Shown here: one piece after another, positions 45,072 through 55,926 of the stretch | Position numbering within the stretch: position 1 is the stretch's first letter | Layout: each line of letters begins with the position of its first letter | Assembly (NCBI RefSeq): GCF_026151205.1 | Contig: NC_087074.1 | Coordinates: 20,552,765 to 20,616,764 of the forward strand | DNA: 64,000 bases | Source: Bolinopsis microptera | Lineage: Eukaryota > Ctenophora > Tentaculata > Lobata > Bolinopsidae | Direction of reading: 5' to 3' | The notes under the pieces: generated by a model | The model's input: only the letters and a program-made list of their open reading frames with translations | Database searches by the model: none | Told to the model about the DNA's origin: nothing | Made by a program: the position numbers and the translations under genes

Positions 45072-45325
45072 TCATTATTTTAAAAAATTTCATTAAATTA
45101 TGTTTTAACAACTTGTTCGTTTGGCAGGCATTGGATATAAATTATCTTTATTAAAGATATTTCATAAATTTCAATTATTTGTTTTTGAGGTTAACAGTGC
45201 AGTATTGATAATGGTATCAGTGTCTTGCGGTTAAAAAAAGATATAAGTAAATCCTCACGATAAAACAGTTTGTCACAAAAATGCGCTTTATAAAATTCCA
45301 CCTCGCCATACAAACCACATTTCAG

Positions 45326-45516
45326 CATTTGAGTGCCCCGAATGCGGTAAATCCTACAAAGGAGCTTACCAAATGAGACGACACTACAAGGTTGTCCACC
45401 TCGACATTAGACGGTACCCGTGTCTCACCTGCGATAAGCGGTTCTATCAAATATCCGATCTGAAGAAGCACCTGCCCCATTGTAGACTACGCTCCTTTAA
45501 TGCTGCCCCATTGTAG
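45326..45516 (+). CDS. Terminal exon T26: C2H2 plus C2HC pair
   Basis: Acceptor AACCACATTTCAG. Fingers CPECGKSY...RHYKVVH and CLTCDKRF...KHLPHC. Nearly identical at the DNA level to T28 over finger 1 and the acceptor. The stop lies inside a tandem repeat made from the exon end. Confidence 0.88.
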
Positions 45517-45722
45517 ACTACGCTCCTTTAATGCTGCCCCATTGTAGACTACGCTCCTTTAATGCTGCCCCATTGTAGACTACGCTCCTTTAATGCTGCC
45601 CCATTGTAGACTACGCTCCTTTAATGCTGCCCCATTGTAGACTACGCTCCTTTAATGCTGCCCCATTGTAGACTACGCTCCTTTAATGCTGCCCCATTGT
45701 AGACTACGCTCCTTTAATGCGG
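45475..45722. repeat. 31-bp tandem repeat from the T26 exon end, about 8 copies
   Basis: Units contain CCCCATTGTAGACTACGCTC, starting inside the T26 coding sequence and running into its 3' UTR. A further short GCATTACACGTGCATTACAC repeat follows at 45757-45822. 45823-46044 holds nothing recognised; the frame 45717-45944 is spurious. Confidence 0.92.
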
Positions 45723-46044
45723 ATCTCGAGCATCGTTCCTAGCTTGATAGACCCTGGCATTACACGTGCATTACACTTGCATTACACGTGCATTACACTT
45801 GCAGTTTGCATTACACGTGCGCTTTTTGCAGCTCCTAGAATTATAGACCCTAGTACTTGTTTGGTTACGTTTTGGGCCGATACATTCTGTAATTACAAAC
45901 TTACTTTCTATGTAATAATCAGATATCAGTGTAAAACTTTTTAAATTGAATTTTTCAATGAAATATTACTGATCTGATAATTTGTGAACATGAGATTTTT
46001 CGTGTGAACAATTTGGAGTAGTTAAGCGGCATCCTGATCCCCAG

Positions 46045-46364
46045 TTTCAAATTCTAATCCACTCTCAATGATTACCAACTGTCCTAATTCACCAAATACC
46101 ACTATATCTACCCCACTATATCTATCCTCTAAATCAAGAGTGGTGATCACGCTCCCTTTCAGTCTACCCTGTTCGCAGTGTAGCCGGACGTACACCCGTT
46201 CTCACGGTTTAGCGCGACACTTCAAGGCAGTTCACCAAAATATCAGACGCTTCACCTGTCTGACTTGCAACAGAAAGTTTTACCAAGCATCTGATTTGAA
46301 GAAACATGCGGTACCATGCAGAGCGGGCAAAGCACGGACTTCTACATTTGACCCCTTGTTTTAG
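46045..46364 (+). CDS. Terminal exon T27: C2H2 plus C2HC pair
   Basis: The in-phase acceptor is CTGATCCCCAG before 46045, giving a long Ser/Thr-rich lead-in. The stronger-looking CTCCCTTTCAG just before the fingers would enter in phase 2 and would not fit exon E. Fingers CSQCSRTY...RHFKAVH and CLTCNRKF...KHAVPC. It groups with T26 and T28. Confidence 0.75.
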
Positions 46365-46499
46365 GAGAGAGTGGACAATAATTGTGGGTGTTGTACCTCG
46401 AGATTTCGTAAAATTTGTGGTCTGATAACTCATAACTCCGGCCTGGCTCAAACCTACCTAGCATATTAAATTCGGAGCAATATATCTTATCAATTTCAG

Positions 46500-46750
46500 C
46501 ATTTGAGTGCCCCGAATGCGGTAAATCCTACAAAGGAGCTTACCAAATGAAGCGACACTACAAGGTGGTCCACCTCGACATTAGACGGTACCCGTGTCTG
46601 ACCTGCGATAAGCGGTTCTTCCAGGTTTCTGATTTGAAGAGACATGTCCCTACCTGCCATTCACGGGTACGGGTCTCGGGAATTGTTAATCATTTTATCT
46701 GGAACCACTTGCCAGAGTCAGAACTTGGTGCTAACGCTTCTAAGAAATGA
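46500..46750 (+). CDS. Terminal exon T28: C2H2 plus C2HC pair
   Basis: Acceptor TTATCAATTTCAG. Fingers CPECGKSY...RHYKVVH and CLTCDKRF...RHVPTC, then a tail of about 35 residues. The first 120 bases differ from T26 at only a few positions. AATAAA at 47410-47415 is the nearest signal downstream. Confidence 0.88.
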
Positions 46751-46754
46751 AAAA

Positions 46755-47038
46755 CTACGTCACTATGACGTCATTACTACGTCATGTCACTATGACGTCA
46801 TTACTACGTCATGTCACCATACCTCCGGTTCATAGCTAGTTTTCTAACAGAATATAAGGGTTTGGTTGGACACGTTACTATTTAAGATAAGATAAGTGTA
46901 CTCCAGTACAATTCCTGCATTCACCCGTTGTGTCTAGCTAGGTTGATATTCTGATAATCTTGTTAGAACGTTCCTAAGTACAACAAGCTACGTCATGTCA
47001 CTATGACGTCATTACTACGTCATTACTACGTCACTACT
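46755..47038. repeat. TGACGTCA-containing repeats
   Basis: Two clusters (46755-46815 and 46988-47038) of CACTATGACGTCATTACTACGTCA-type units, carrying CRE-like TGACGTCA palindromes. The rest of 46751-47637 shows no gene. Confidence 0.8.
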
Positions 47039-47637
47039 AAGTACAACAAGCGCTAATAATAACAGGACGTGACTGTAATATACTTCAGGACTTTTAGATC
47101 CTAAGATACAATTAGTTCTCTACCACAATCCATGCGCATTTCAGTGTTTACATACTTGGTGTATTGTTTTTATACTGTATGTCTAGCTTGGTGTATTGTT
47201 TTTAGCAACCTTATTTTGGATCTAAGTTACTTTTCTAAGGTTGGAGAGGTTGTATTATGAGATATCATTATCATCATTTTCTCAATAATTGTTAACTCTT
47301 TTGCGATGAATATCTTATGTATCAGAAAAAGTTGTTTATTTTATTTGGACAATATTTTACAACGAGAATGTTTTATGTTTCATTTTAATTTACAAAAATA
47401 TTTATCTTGAATAAAAATATTTGGTGCGTTTCCCTTGTCAGTTCCATTATTTAAAGATACGGATTAACAAAACGTGTATTTTTAAATGAAAATGAAGTGG
47501 CCTCGAAATGAATGAAAACGAACTGATCTTGAGATGAATGAAAATGAAATGGCCCCGAAACAACGTCATTAGCTTTGTTACCTCATCACTATGACAACAA
47601 CGTCATTAGCTTTGTTACCTCATCACTATGATTTCAG

Positions 47638-47825
47638 CCTCCAAGAGCCGCCCAGAAAACACGTGCACAGAGTGTAAACAAGTGTTCAAATCTCCCAACT
47701 ACGTCCGGTACCACTTTAACGAGGTGCATCTCCGTATCAAGAGGTTCAGGTGTCCTAACTGCAGCGAGATGTTCAGCAGAAAACACAACTTAAAGCGACA
47801 CATGAGATCCTGCCTTCAGCTGTGA
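47638..47825 (+). CDS. Terminal exon T29: C2H2 plus C2HC pair
   Basis: Acceptor CACTATGATTTCAG. Fingers CTECKQVF...YHFNEVH and CPNCSEMF...RHMRSC. A duplicated AACGTCATTAGCTTTGTTAC block lies just upstream. Confidence 0.87.
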
Positions 47826-48043
47826 TATGTTTCCTCCTTAAATGTTCGTTCTTTGTCCCGTAATGCATATTGGCCATGTTTACGGATTGTTTGTGTGTCG
47901 ATGAGGACTGTTCCTAGAGATATCACAAAATTTAACTTTTTTTGTGAGAGAAACAGAAAATAAACTAGATCTCAATATTTGAGGGTTAACACTGTTCAAT
48001 TGACACGGTGCAGATCCCGGAGAATAAACAGTACTAATTTCAG

Positions 48044-48321
48044 ACGACACACCATCATCCCACGACCCTCGGCTGTGCAGAATGTGCGGCAAGTTGTTCA
48101 CCACACGACACCAAGTCCGCGCCCACGTGGAATGCGTGCACCTCAAGATCCGCAAGTACAAGTGCGAGACGTGCGGATTAGCCTGCTACAAGAAACATGA
48201 TCTGAAGAGACATCTGATGAGGCGGGGTCACGTGGGTAGTTTACAGGATCAGACTGTGGGACAGACTGCAGAGATAGACACAGCGGTGAAGCTACTGGAC
48301 CAACTCACCTGGGACAAATGA
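48044..48321 (+). CDS. Terminal exon T30: zinc-finger pair
   Basis: Acceptor GTACTAATTTCAG (with TACTAAT as a possible branch site). Fingers CRMCGKLF...AHVECVH and CETCGLAC...RHLMRRGH, then an acidic tail of about 30 residues. 48322-48638 holds no feature. Confidence 0.87.
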
Positions 48322-48638
48322 TGACTAATTGATTGGGATTCTGACCTTGCTCTTACTTACTTCTTTTATTATGGAGTAGTGAGCTGGGACACCTGATATT
48401 AGAACTGATATTTTCAATCGAATGTTAACTTGTTGATTTAATCCGTGTGATGCGGTTTAAAATTTTGTGTTGACTTATGGGTCGATCATTATTCATTAAT
48501 GCTGTCCTCAAAATAGTTGATAAATACTAATAGCATATAATTTATTATAGTACCCACGAGTCACAACTCCTACGTTATATAAGTTGACTATTAAGCAAGT
48601 TATAAGTTAATTATAAATAATTAATTACTACCTCGTAG

Positions 48639-48832
48639 GAGGCGGAGCTACCTTTAAATGCGTGGAATGTGGGAAGAGCTTCGGGTCCAACTGGAGAGCC
48701 AAGCGCCACTTTGAAGCTGTTCATCTGAGAGTTAAGAAATACAGATGTGCATATTGCAATGTACTGTTTTACTATCACGATAAGTTTATTAATCATATGA
48801 AGATTTGTTCTCATAAGATACACTACGTGTAA
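48639..48832 (+). CDS. Terminal exon T31: C2H2 plus C2HC pair
   Basis: Acceptor ACTACCTCGTAG. Fingers CVECGKSF...RHFEAVH and CAYCNVLF...NHMKIC. No early methionine in the frame. Confidence 0.84.
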
Positions 48833-49033
48833 GGTTTAAAGGGATTGTTCTGTGATTAAGTTTCTTTAGATGAAGTCTAAGAGTAACAAAATATGTGTGT
48901 GTGTTTTGATTAAGTGATTATTAATTATCTTAACTGCGATGTGGGGTTGAAACACTACAAGAAAAAAGTTTTTGTTATTAAGGCAAAAAAACAATATTTA
49001 TCTGAAATATTTACACGCACCACAATTTCACAG

Positions 49034-49350
49034 TGTATGAGTTAGTTCAAGTTGTGGATGAAACTAGACAGTGTCCAATGTGTCAGCGAATCCTCGGACC
49101 TAACACCAGTCTTCAGCGACACATAGCTGCTGTCCATCTCAAAATTAAGAACCACGAGTGTTCCATCTGTCAGAGACGGTTCTTCCGAAAGACAGACTGT
49201 GATAAACATAAGATACGACACCTCAAGAAAGGCAAAGCAGTATTTCAGGCACAGAGAGAATCTAATTTACGGTTAAGTGAGAAATTGAAAGATAATCTAA
49301 ATGAGAAACTTAATGAGACACTTACGGAGAAATTGAACAGAAGCGGTTGA
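49034..49350 (+). CDS. Terminal exon T32: zinc-finger pair with a coiled-coil-like tail
   Basis: Acceptor ACAATTTCACAG. Fingers CPMCQRIL...RHIAAVH and CSICQRRF...KHKIRH (H-x3-H). The tail repeats Leu/Glu/Lys heptad-like units (SEKLKDNLNEKLNETL), suggesting a short helix that could mediate dimer contacts. AATAAA at 49988-49993. Confidence 0.87.
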
Positions 49351-50218
49351 AAAGTGCTCATAGACAAATATAATTATTGCTTCGTTGCTAAGTGTGTTAT
49401 TCCTGGGTATCCCCATTGATAAAGTGTGGCTGCGGCCAGCCTACAGAATATTGTGAGCAACTGAATTTTGTGAAAGTTACCAGGTCTCATGTTACACTTC
49501 ATTACTGAATACTGGTACATAAATCTTCTAACATAAGCATAGATTACATGCGAGGCAGACTAATAAGTAATAACTGTTATTTTTCTAAGCGAATCAGAAA
49601 TAACCAACTGTTCATGTGATTATCGTTCCAAAGCTTAGTCTTAATACGCAGGTGTCTGAAGTTAAAGTGTTATATTTATAATAAGGTAGGTGGACTGTAC
49701 AACCACCATGTTCTTGTATTTTTGTAAGAAGTTAAATTATTTATAATCTGTAGCAAGAGATGTGACATATTGACTTTCAGAACGACAATGCGTTTATTGA
49801 CTGCTTATGCATGTGACTGTTCACTGCCGTGTTACGCATTTTCATAATATGATATTGATCGATTTGATCTTAATTCAAAGCCGATTGTTTCCTTTTGTAG
49901 TTATCTAAAGATCTTGCCAAATAACCAACTTTCATCATGTATTAATTATTAATTGTCCTAGTACTGACTTTACTAAGTTACTCGTCCAATAAAAGCTACA
50001 ATTTTTCACTTAAAAAGTCTACCTAGAAACTTTCAGAGCTAGTTCAGTGTCCGGTTATCATCCAATATAGTTTCCACATGGAACATGATTTCACACTAAT
50101 TACAAGGTCGCCGCCGGTAACATTACGTAATATGCTTACTCCAAGCACCTGTACACCACTTTTTCCCAAAATGGCTATTGAAAAGTCCCTGACATACTAC
50201 TTACCTAGAAATTTTCAG
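49351..50218 (+). other. Long intron with a decoy copy of the T33 start
   Basis: 49351-50036 holds nothing recognised. At 50037 the sequence after AAACTTTCAG copies the first 24 bases of T33 (AGCTAGTTCAGTGTCCGGTT) and then diverges with no zinc finger. Confidence 0.7.
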
Positions 50219-50400
50219 AGCTAGTTCAGTGTCCGGTTTGCAGTCGGCAGTTCAATGGTGCTCAGCGAGTGTACCACTACCGGCGGCACTTTCGGGCTAT
50301 ACACCTCAAGATCAAAGAGTTTCGTTGTTGTGTGTGTAATCGGCAGTTTTCCCAAGATAGCAACCGCAAACTCCACGAAGCCAGATGTCGCCAACCCTAA
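50219..50400 (+). CDS. Terminal exon T33: C2H2 plus C2HC pair
   Basis: Acceptor CTAGAAATTTTCAG. Finger 1 CPVCSRQF with a 15-residue loop ending RRHFRAIH; finger 2 CCVCNRQF...LHEARC. It starts a right-hand group (T33-T45) in which finger 1 usually has the 15-residue loop. Confidence 0.87.
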
Positions 50401-50780
50401 ACACTGTGTTACACTGTGTTACACTGTGTTACACTGTGTTACACTGTGTTGCACTGTGTTGCACTGTGTTACACTGTGTTGCACTGTGTTGCACTGTGTT
50501 GCTTATATTCGGTAATCTCAGAAATTCGAACTTAGGCATCTAGATAAACTGAGCTAATGCGAATAATAACTAACAGAAATTGTGGAGCAATCTAAGATAA
50601 AGCTAGATCCCAGCACGAAAGTTAACGACCACATTTCAGAGACAGAACGAAACTGTTGCACTGTGTTGCACTGTGTTGCACTGTGTTGCACTGTGTTGCA
50701 CTGTGTTGCACTGTGTTGCACTGTGTTGCACTGTGTTGCACTGTGTTACACTGTGTTGCACTGTGTTGCACTGTGTTGCT
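50401..50780. repeat. 10-bp tandem repeat (ACTGTGTTGC)n inside a 277-bp duplication
   Basis: Two arrays (50401-50500 and 50655-50780) of ACTGTGTTAC/ACTGTGTTGC. Each is followed by the same block of about 150 bases (50501-50651 and 50778-50929), so array plus T34 acceptor region is duplicated as a unit. Confidence 0.9.
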
Positions 50781-50812
50781 TATATTCGGTAATCTCAGAA
50801 ATTCGAACTTAG
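50640..50812 (+). pseudogene. Decoy copy of the T34 exon start running into the repeat
   Basis: After ACCACATTTCAG the first bases match T34 (AGACAGAACGAAAC). The frame then runs through the 10-bp repeat, giving a CTVLHCVALC repeat peptide with no fingers, to a stop at 50812. Confidence 0.75.
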
Positions 50813-50916
50813 GCATCTAGATAAACTGAGCTAATGCGAATAATAACTAACAGAAATTGTGGAGCAATCTAAGATAAAGCTAGATCCCAGCACGAAAGTT
50901 AACGACCACATTTCAG

Positions 50917-51161
50917 AGACAGAACGAAACCCCACCTCACCCAGTTCCCTCACCTGCCCATATTGTCTCCGGGCATTCTACGGCCGGTGTCGGCGGAGGA
51001 ACCAACAAAGACACATTACAACCGTTCACCTGAAGATGAGGGATTATAATTGTTTGGAGTGCGGAAAGGACTTCACTAGGAAGGATAGTCTGGTGAAACA
51101 TAAGAAGAGTTGTCGTGGACCCAAGCTGCCCTGTTTTGGTGACCCCTCTCTCGATATATAG
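50917..51161 (+). CDS. Terminal exon T34: C2H2 plus C2HC pair
   Basis: Acceptor ACCACATTTCAG, second copy of the duplicated block. Finger 1 CPYCLRAF with a basic 15-residue loop (RCRRRNQQR) then HITTVH; finger 2 CLECGKDF...KHKKSC. 51162-51596 holds nothing recognised. Confidence 0.87.
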
Positions 51162-51596
51162 TTAGGGTTTCGAAACACTGGGCTACTGGATACTCGGGCT
51201 GTATTGGGTTCCTCTTTGGGAGCCTGTGACTGACAACACTCAGTGAACTTCAAGGCAGTGTTGCTTGATTGTTACTGCTTCTAGCTTGAAAGGCTGATGT
51301 AAAACGTGGAATACCAAGTTTAGTTTTTTATGACTGGATTAATTGTGTACCGCATCAATGTATTATCCTTTACTGTATTTAAAATAGTTCAATTCTTTAC
51401 AATATCTCTGGAAATTTGGAATTTACTCGTTACTGTTAGCAAACACACATTTAGCGGGTTTTTATACGTAAGCAGCTTTTAATTATACCCACCGCTAAAA
51501 GTAGAATCAAACCTCACTTATCATCATTATAAGTAAAATGAATCAGAAAAATTCAATTATGGCTCAACCTGCGATCCTAAAGCCAGGCCGTTTCAG

Positions 51597-51787
51597 AGTT
51601 TGAGTTGTGTCCTGTATGTTCAAGAAGGTTCTTCGGACAAAGCCGGCGTTCTAACCTGAGAAGGCATTTCAAAGCGATCCATCTCCTGGTGAAGGAATAC
51701 CGCTGTGCGTACTGTGCGAGACTCTTCTCCCAAGACAGCAATAGGAAACAACACGAGTTCGTGTGCCAGTATAACTATAAGAAGTGA
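51597..51787 (+). CDS. Terminal exon T35: C2H2 plus C2HC pair
   Basis: Acceptor GGCCGTTTCAG. Fingers CPVCSRRF (15-residue loop) RRHFKAIH and CAYCARLF...QHEFVC; close to T33. 51788-52207 is AT-rich without features. Confidence 0.87.
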
Positions 51788-52207
51788 AAGTGAAAGTGAT
51801 TTGTACGCTGCTGAACGTGGAGGGGTGTGGAATAGCCTTTAAAAACTTTGTACGTAAAGCAAGAGGTTGCTTTAGTAGTGTATGATTTTATTTCTTACAT
51901 GTTTTAACTTTTAATTGTTAGATACAGACGAATGATATTTAGTAAATATTATTAGATTGCATATAATATTTATTACATTTTCAAAAAAGTGTGTTCATTA
52001 GTTATGCTATGTGTTGTTGAGTGTACAATCTAAGAAAACTAAGTTATGGAAAAGTAAAAGTAATCGGTGTAAATCGTAAACAATTTCACGATCTTTTATA
52101 ACCAGCACAAACCAAATATTGAGTCACAGCGAAAACTCCCGTCTTCTCTTCGAGACTCGTTGTAGCAGCTTAGACCAGCGGTTAATCCTAATCGACCTTG
52201 ATTTCAG

Positions 52208-52416
52208 TTGACGTTGGTTGCCGGGGACCCTATTTCTGTATACCATGCAAAAAGGACTTTCGTTCAAAGAGCCATCACACCCGTCACTTTAACGATGTGC
52301 ACATTGGACTAAAGGCTTACTGTTGTCACTTTTGTGGACGCAAATTCTCCCAGAACAGTTCTCTTAAACGCCATTTAAATTATTGTAATGGAAATATTAT
52401 TTATAATCTGGAGTAG
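52208..52416 (+). CDS. Terminal exon T36: C2H2 plus C2HC pair
   Basis: Acceptor CCTTGATTTCAG. Fingers CIPCKKDF...RHFNDVH (standard 12-residue loop) and CHFCGRKF...RHLNYC. Finger 2 nearly matches T37. Confidence 0.87.
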
Positions 52417-52525
52417 ACTTAAGATAAAAATCTAATCTAGAAAACTAAACTAAAACGTACTGATAAATACGATTCTAACTTAAGTTTTGATTTAAAAAAG
52501 ATAGCTTTAAGAGTCCCCCTCTCAG

Positions 52526-52581
52526 ACTCTATCGAGTGTCCAGCCTGCAGTCGGCAGTTTAAAGGAGAGCAGCGTCTCTAG
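52526..52581 (+). pseudogene. Decoy copy of the T37 exon start
   Basis: CCCCCTCTCAG then the first 50 bases of T37, encoding IECPACSRQFKG and then a stop. It is followed by a CCTAGTTACCAC-type repeat up to the T37 acceptor. Confidence 0.85.
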
Positions 52582-52661
52582 TAACCCATCAACCTAGTAA
52601 CCAGTTAGTAACCAGTAAGTAACCTAGTTACCACCTAGTTACCACCTAGTTACCCTCTCAG

Positions 52662-52843
52662 ACTCTATTGAGTGTCCAGCCTGCAGTCGGCAGTTTAAAG
52701 GGGAACAGCGTCTCTACCACTACAAGCGCCACTACCGAGCAATACACCTGCTGATAAAGGAGTTCGGCTGCCCAAACTGTCGGAGGAGATTCTCGCAGAA
52801 GAGCTCACTGAAACGACATTTAAATTATTGTAGATTAAAATAA
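52662..52843 (+). CDS. Terminal exon T37: C2H2 plus C2HC pair
   Basis: Acceptor TTACCCTCTCAG. Fingers CPACSRQF (15-residue loop) KRHYRAIH and CPNCRRRF...RHLNYC. No early methionine. Confidence 0.86.
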
Positions 52844-52978
52844 CTGGCGAAAAAGAAGTTTGATCTGAAAAATCCAGTCACAATTTCTTTGAAAACTAAC
52901 TTGTTACTCAGTTTCTATTAAAAAACTTTGCACTGCTGAAACAAATTTTCTTATTCTGTATGCGCCTATTCTCTTTAG

Positions 52979-53037
52979 TGGAACTGAGAATGAAACACAA
53001 CGTCTACCCCTGTCTGAGTTGTAACCTAGCAACCTAG
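52979..53037 (+). pseudogene. Decoy copy 1 of the T38 exon start
   Basis: CTCTTTAG acceptor, then MKHNVYPCLSC as in T38, then NLAT and a stop in a GTAACCTAG repeat. Confidence 0.85.
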
Positions 53038-53132
53038 CAACCTAGTAACCAGTTAGTAACCAGTAAGTAACCTAGTAACATAGTAACCAGCTAGTAACCT
53101 AATAACTGATTATATGCCCCTATCCTCTTTAG

Positions 53133-53191
53133 TGGAACTGATAATGAAACACAACGTCTACCCCTGTCTGAGTTGTAACCTAGTAACCTAG
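53133..53191 (+). pseudogene. Decoy copy 2 of the T38 exon start
   Basis: Same structure as the copy at 52979, with a Met/Ile change before the Lys-His motif. It lies 154 bases further on. Confidence 0.85.
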
Positions 53192-53283
53192 CAACCTAGT
53201 AACCAGTTAGTAACTAGTAAGTAACCTAGTAACATAGTAACCAGCTAGTAACCTAATAACTGTTATGCCCCTATCCTCTTTAG

Positions 53284-53342
53284 TGGAATTGAGAATGAAA
53301 CACAACATCTACCCCTGTCTGAGTTGTAACCTAGTAACCTAG
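53284..53342 (+). pseudogene. Decoy copy 3 of the T38 exon start
   Basis: Third copy, 151 bases after copy 2 and 151 bases before T38 itself. The units are separated by GTAACCTAGTAACC-type repeats. Confidence 0.85.
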
Positions 53343-53434
53343 CAACCTAGTAACCAGTTAGTAACCAGTAAGTAACCTAGTAACATAGTAACCAGCTAGT
53401 AACCTAATAACTGTTATGCCCCTATCCTATTTAG

Positions 53435-53652
53435 TGGAACTGAGAATGAAACACAACGTCTACCCCTGTCTGAGTTGTGGCCGAACGTTTGCCGGGCCCA
53501 CCGGAGCTGCCAACTGCCGGAGACACTTTCAAACAGTCCACTTGAAACTGCAGAAGTACACGTGTGGGGGCTGTGGCCGCAAGTTCGCTCACGATAGCAG
53601 TCGTAAGAGACACTATAAGACATGTGTTGGGAAATGTGAAGTTCCCGATTAA
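53435..53652 (+). CDS. Terminal exon T38: C2H2 plus C2HC pair
   Basis: Acceptor CTATCCTATTTAG, fourth in a series of about 151-bp units of which it is the only complete one. Fingers CLSCGRTF (15-residue loop) RRHFQTVH and CGGCGRKF...RHYKTC. The coding end is amplified downstream. Confidence 0.87.
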
Positions 53653-54015
53653 AGAGACACTATAAGACATGTGTTGGGAAATGTGAAGTTCCCGATTAGT
53701 CGTAAGAGACACTATAAGACATGTGTTGGGAAATGTGAAGTTCCCGATTAGTCGTAAGAGACACTATAAGACATGTGTTGGGAAATGTGAAGTTCCCGAT
53801 TAGTCGTAAGAGACACTATAAGACATGTGTTGGGAAATGTGAAGTTCCCGATTAGTCGTAAGAGACACTATAAGACATGTGTTGGGAAATGTGAAGTTCC
53901 CGATTAGTCGTAAGAGACACTATAAGACATGTGTTGGGAAATGTGAAGTTCCCGATTAGTCGTAAGAGACGCTATAAGACATGTGTTGGGAAATGTGAAG
54001 TTCCCGATTAAATGT
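53600..54015. repeat. About 59-bp tandem repeat from the T38 coding end, 7 copies
   Basis: Units contain CGTAAGAGACACTATAAGAC and the codons up to the T38 stop. 54016-54326 is unassigned; the frame 53983-54219 is spurious. Confidence 0.92.
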
Positions 54016-54326
54016 GATTTGGACAGAATGTTGAGAGTTAACTGTGTTTTGTTTTTTCTTAATTTTATTTCTAAACACGGTTATTATGATTATAACTTAC
54101 CTTTTTCTAGAAAATTTGTTGTGCGTGAACATTGCAGGAATCATATAGCTAGGTCTTGTAATCTCGTCTATAAGTGGTACAATACTTGGGAATATTTCTT
54201 TGATGACGGTATAATTTAAGTCTGAAAACTCACAACCTAACGGCAATATTCCTATTAGAACACCAATAACTTTATTGGGAATCTTGTACTGGATCTAAAA
54301 GTGTACTCCACTCATTAAACTTTCAG

Positions 54327-54550
54327 TAATAACATCAACATATGTGCAATGCCAGATATGTAGTCGTCAGTTTGGAGGTACGGGCGGGGCGGGTAACTAC
54401 AGAATACACTACCGAACAGTGCACTTGAAGCGCAGAGACTACCGATGTGAGTGGTGTGACAAACACTTTGCACACAGCAACAGCAAGAAACGCCATGCCA
54501 AGACCTGTCGTTATCGGTGGGCGATGGTACACGAACAACACTCAACCTGA
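54327..54550 (+). CDS. Terminal exon T39: C2H2 plus C2HC pair
   Basis: Acceptor TTAAACTTTCAG. Finger 1 CQICSRQF with a Gly-rich 15-residue loop then HYRTVH; finger 2 CEWCDKHF...RHAKTC. The minus frames over it are shadows. Confidence 0.87.
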
Positions 54551-54832
54551 ACTCTTGTACTTTCCTGTTTTATAGATTTTGGAGGCATTTTACTTTGATT
54601 TGGGAACCGGATCCTTTCTAAGTTTTTAATGGTTAATCGTTCAATAGTGTCGTAAAATTGCTCTGGCCCCAACTTTCGCTATGAAGTACGTTTTAGGCCG
54701 AAATATAATCCTAACCTCCAGCGGTAAAAATTTAGCAAAGCATCGTTCGCACTTCCGCGTAGTTGAAAGTATTATATTTCCTTGCTTCAGTATAGTATCT
54801 CCTTGCTTCAGTATAGTATCTCCTTGTTTCAG

Positions 54833-54876
54833 CTATGATCGTCACTAAAGACTGCCAAGTTTGCGGTGGTAACTAG
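54833..54876 (+). pseudogene. Decoy copy of the T40 exon start
   Basis: CCTTGTTTCAG then the first 35 bases of T40 (MIVTKDCQVCG) and a stop in a GGTGGTAACTA repeat. Two more CCTTGCTTCAG copies occur upstream at about 54780-54812. Confidence 0.85.
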
Positions 54877-54938
54877 GTGGTAACTAGGTGGTAACTAGGT
54901 GGTAACTAGGTAACACTAAGTGTATCTCCTTGTTTCAG

Positions 54939-55180
54939 CTATGATAGTGACTAAAGACTGCCCAGTTTGCGGGAAGTCCTTCCGAGCAAGTAACCTGAAG
55001 AGGCATCACCGCACAGTTCACCTCAAAATATCCAACTTTTCTTGTCAGTTTTGTTGGAAGAGGTTTACACAGAGTAATAGTCTGAAGCGACATCTGGCGA
55101 AGTGCCACCTGGCAAAGTGCCAACTGAGGGACCGTTATGTTGGGAATGTGGAACTCCAGTTGAGGATGGAGGAGGATTAG
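54939..55180 (+). CDS. Terminal exon T40: zinc-finger pair, short first loop
   Basis: Acceptor CTCCTTGTTTCAG. Finger 1 CPVCGKSF with an 11-residue loop then HHRTVH; finger 2 CQFCWKRF...RHLAKCH. A repeated LAKC and an acidic tail follow. 55181-55735 holds nothing recognised. Confidence 0.87.
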
Positions 55181-55735
55181 GTCCTTTTAAATCAACATTA
55201 TACCTTCTGTCACATCCTCGATAAATGTACAGGGTGGGCCAAAAGTCAGTACCCATACGTTGGGTCTTATACCTCCGCCGTCTTTTATATTTGAGAGTTG
55301 TTGCTTTGCAGATGGCATACTGTACCTACTTGTTCGAGGATTCCGTCGCCAAAATTTGAAAATTCGAATAATTCGATAAATGTATTTTATTGTAGTTTTG
55401 AGAATAGTTAACACAGCTTTTTTAAACTATTGCAATATCTGATCTGCGTGGCTTCGTGTAGTTGAATTCTAGTTTATTTTTTTGATAACTGTTTAAGCAG
55501 CTGGTATTTATTTTGCTTACATACTGAAAATACTATCATTATTTCTCACGCTGGCCCGGAATTCAGTTAGATCATCAATCGTATCTGGAATAAAAGCTTT
55601 GTTACTTAATCAAAATTCAGACGGATAATGTACCAGCGGATGTAAAATAAATATAACTAAATATAAAATTGATCAATACAATGAATATAAAAGTTCAAGG
55701 CACATGCACATGTACTATGTAGTCCTAAATTTCAG

Positions 55736-55926
55736 GTATAATACAGTGCCCCACGTGTCAGAAAGTATTTGGTGGTTGCAACCCAAAGTACGTGTACGAG
55801 CGGCACTACCGGACAGTTCATCTGAGGATCAAAGCGTTCACCTGTGGTTACTGCAAGAAGAAGTTTACTCAGGATAGCAACAGGAAGAGACATAGCGATG
55901 TGTGTAGCATGAGGAGGGGCACGTGA
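55736..55926 (+). CDS. Terminal exon T41: C2H2 plus C2HC pair
   Basis: Acceptor CCTAAATTTCAG. Fingers CPTCQKVF (15-residue loop) ERHYRTVH and CGYCKKKF...RHSDVC. The stop lies at the start of a 21-bp repeat. Confidence 0.87.

Noticed and set aside
50255-50515. Cys-rich frames such as 50255-50515 and 50582-50812 as genes
   Set aside because: They are read through the ACTGTGTTGC repeat. The first is out of frame with T33, and the second is the decoy start of T34.
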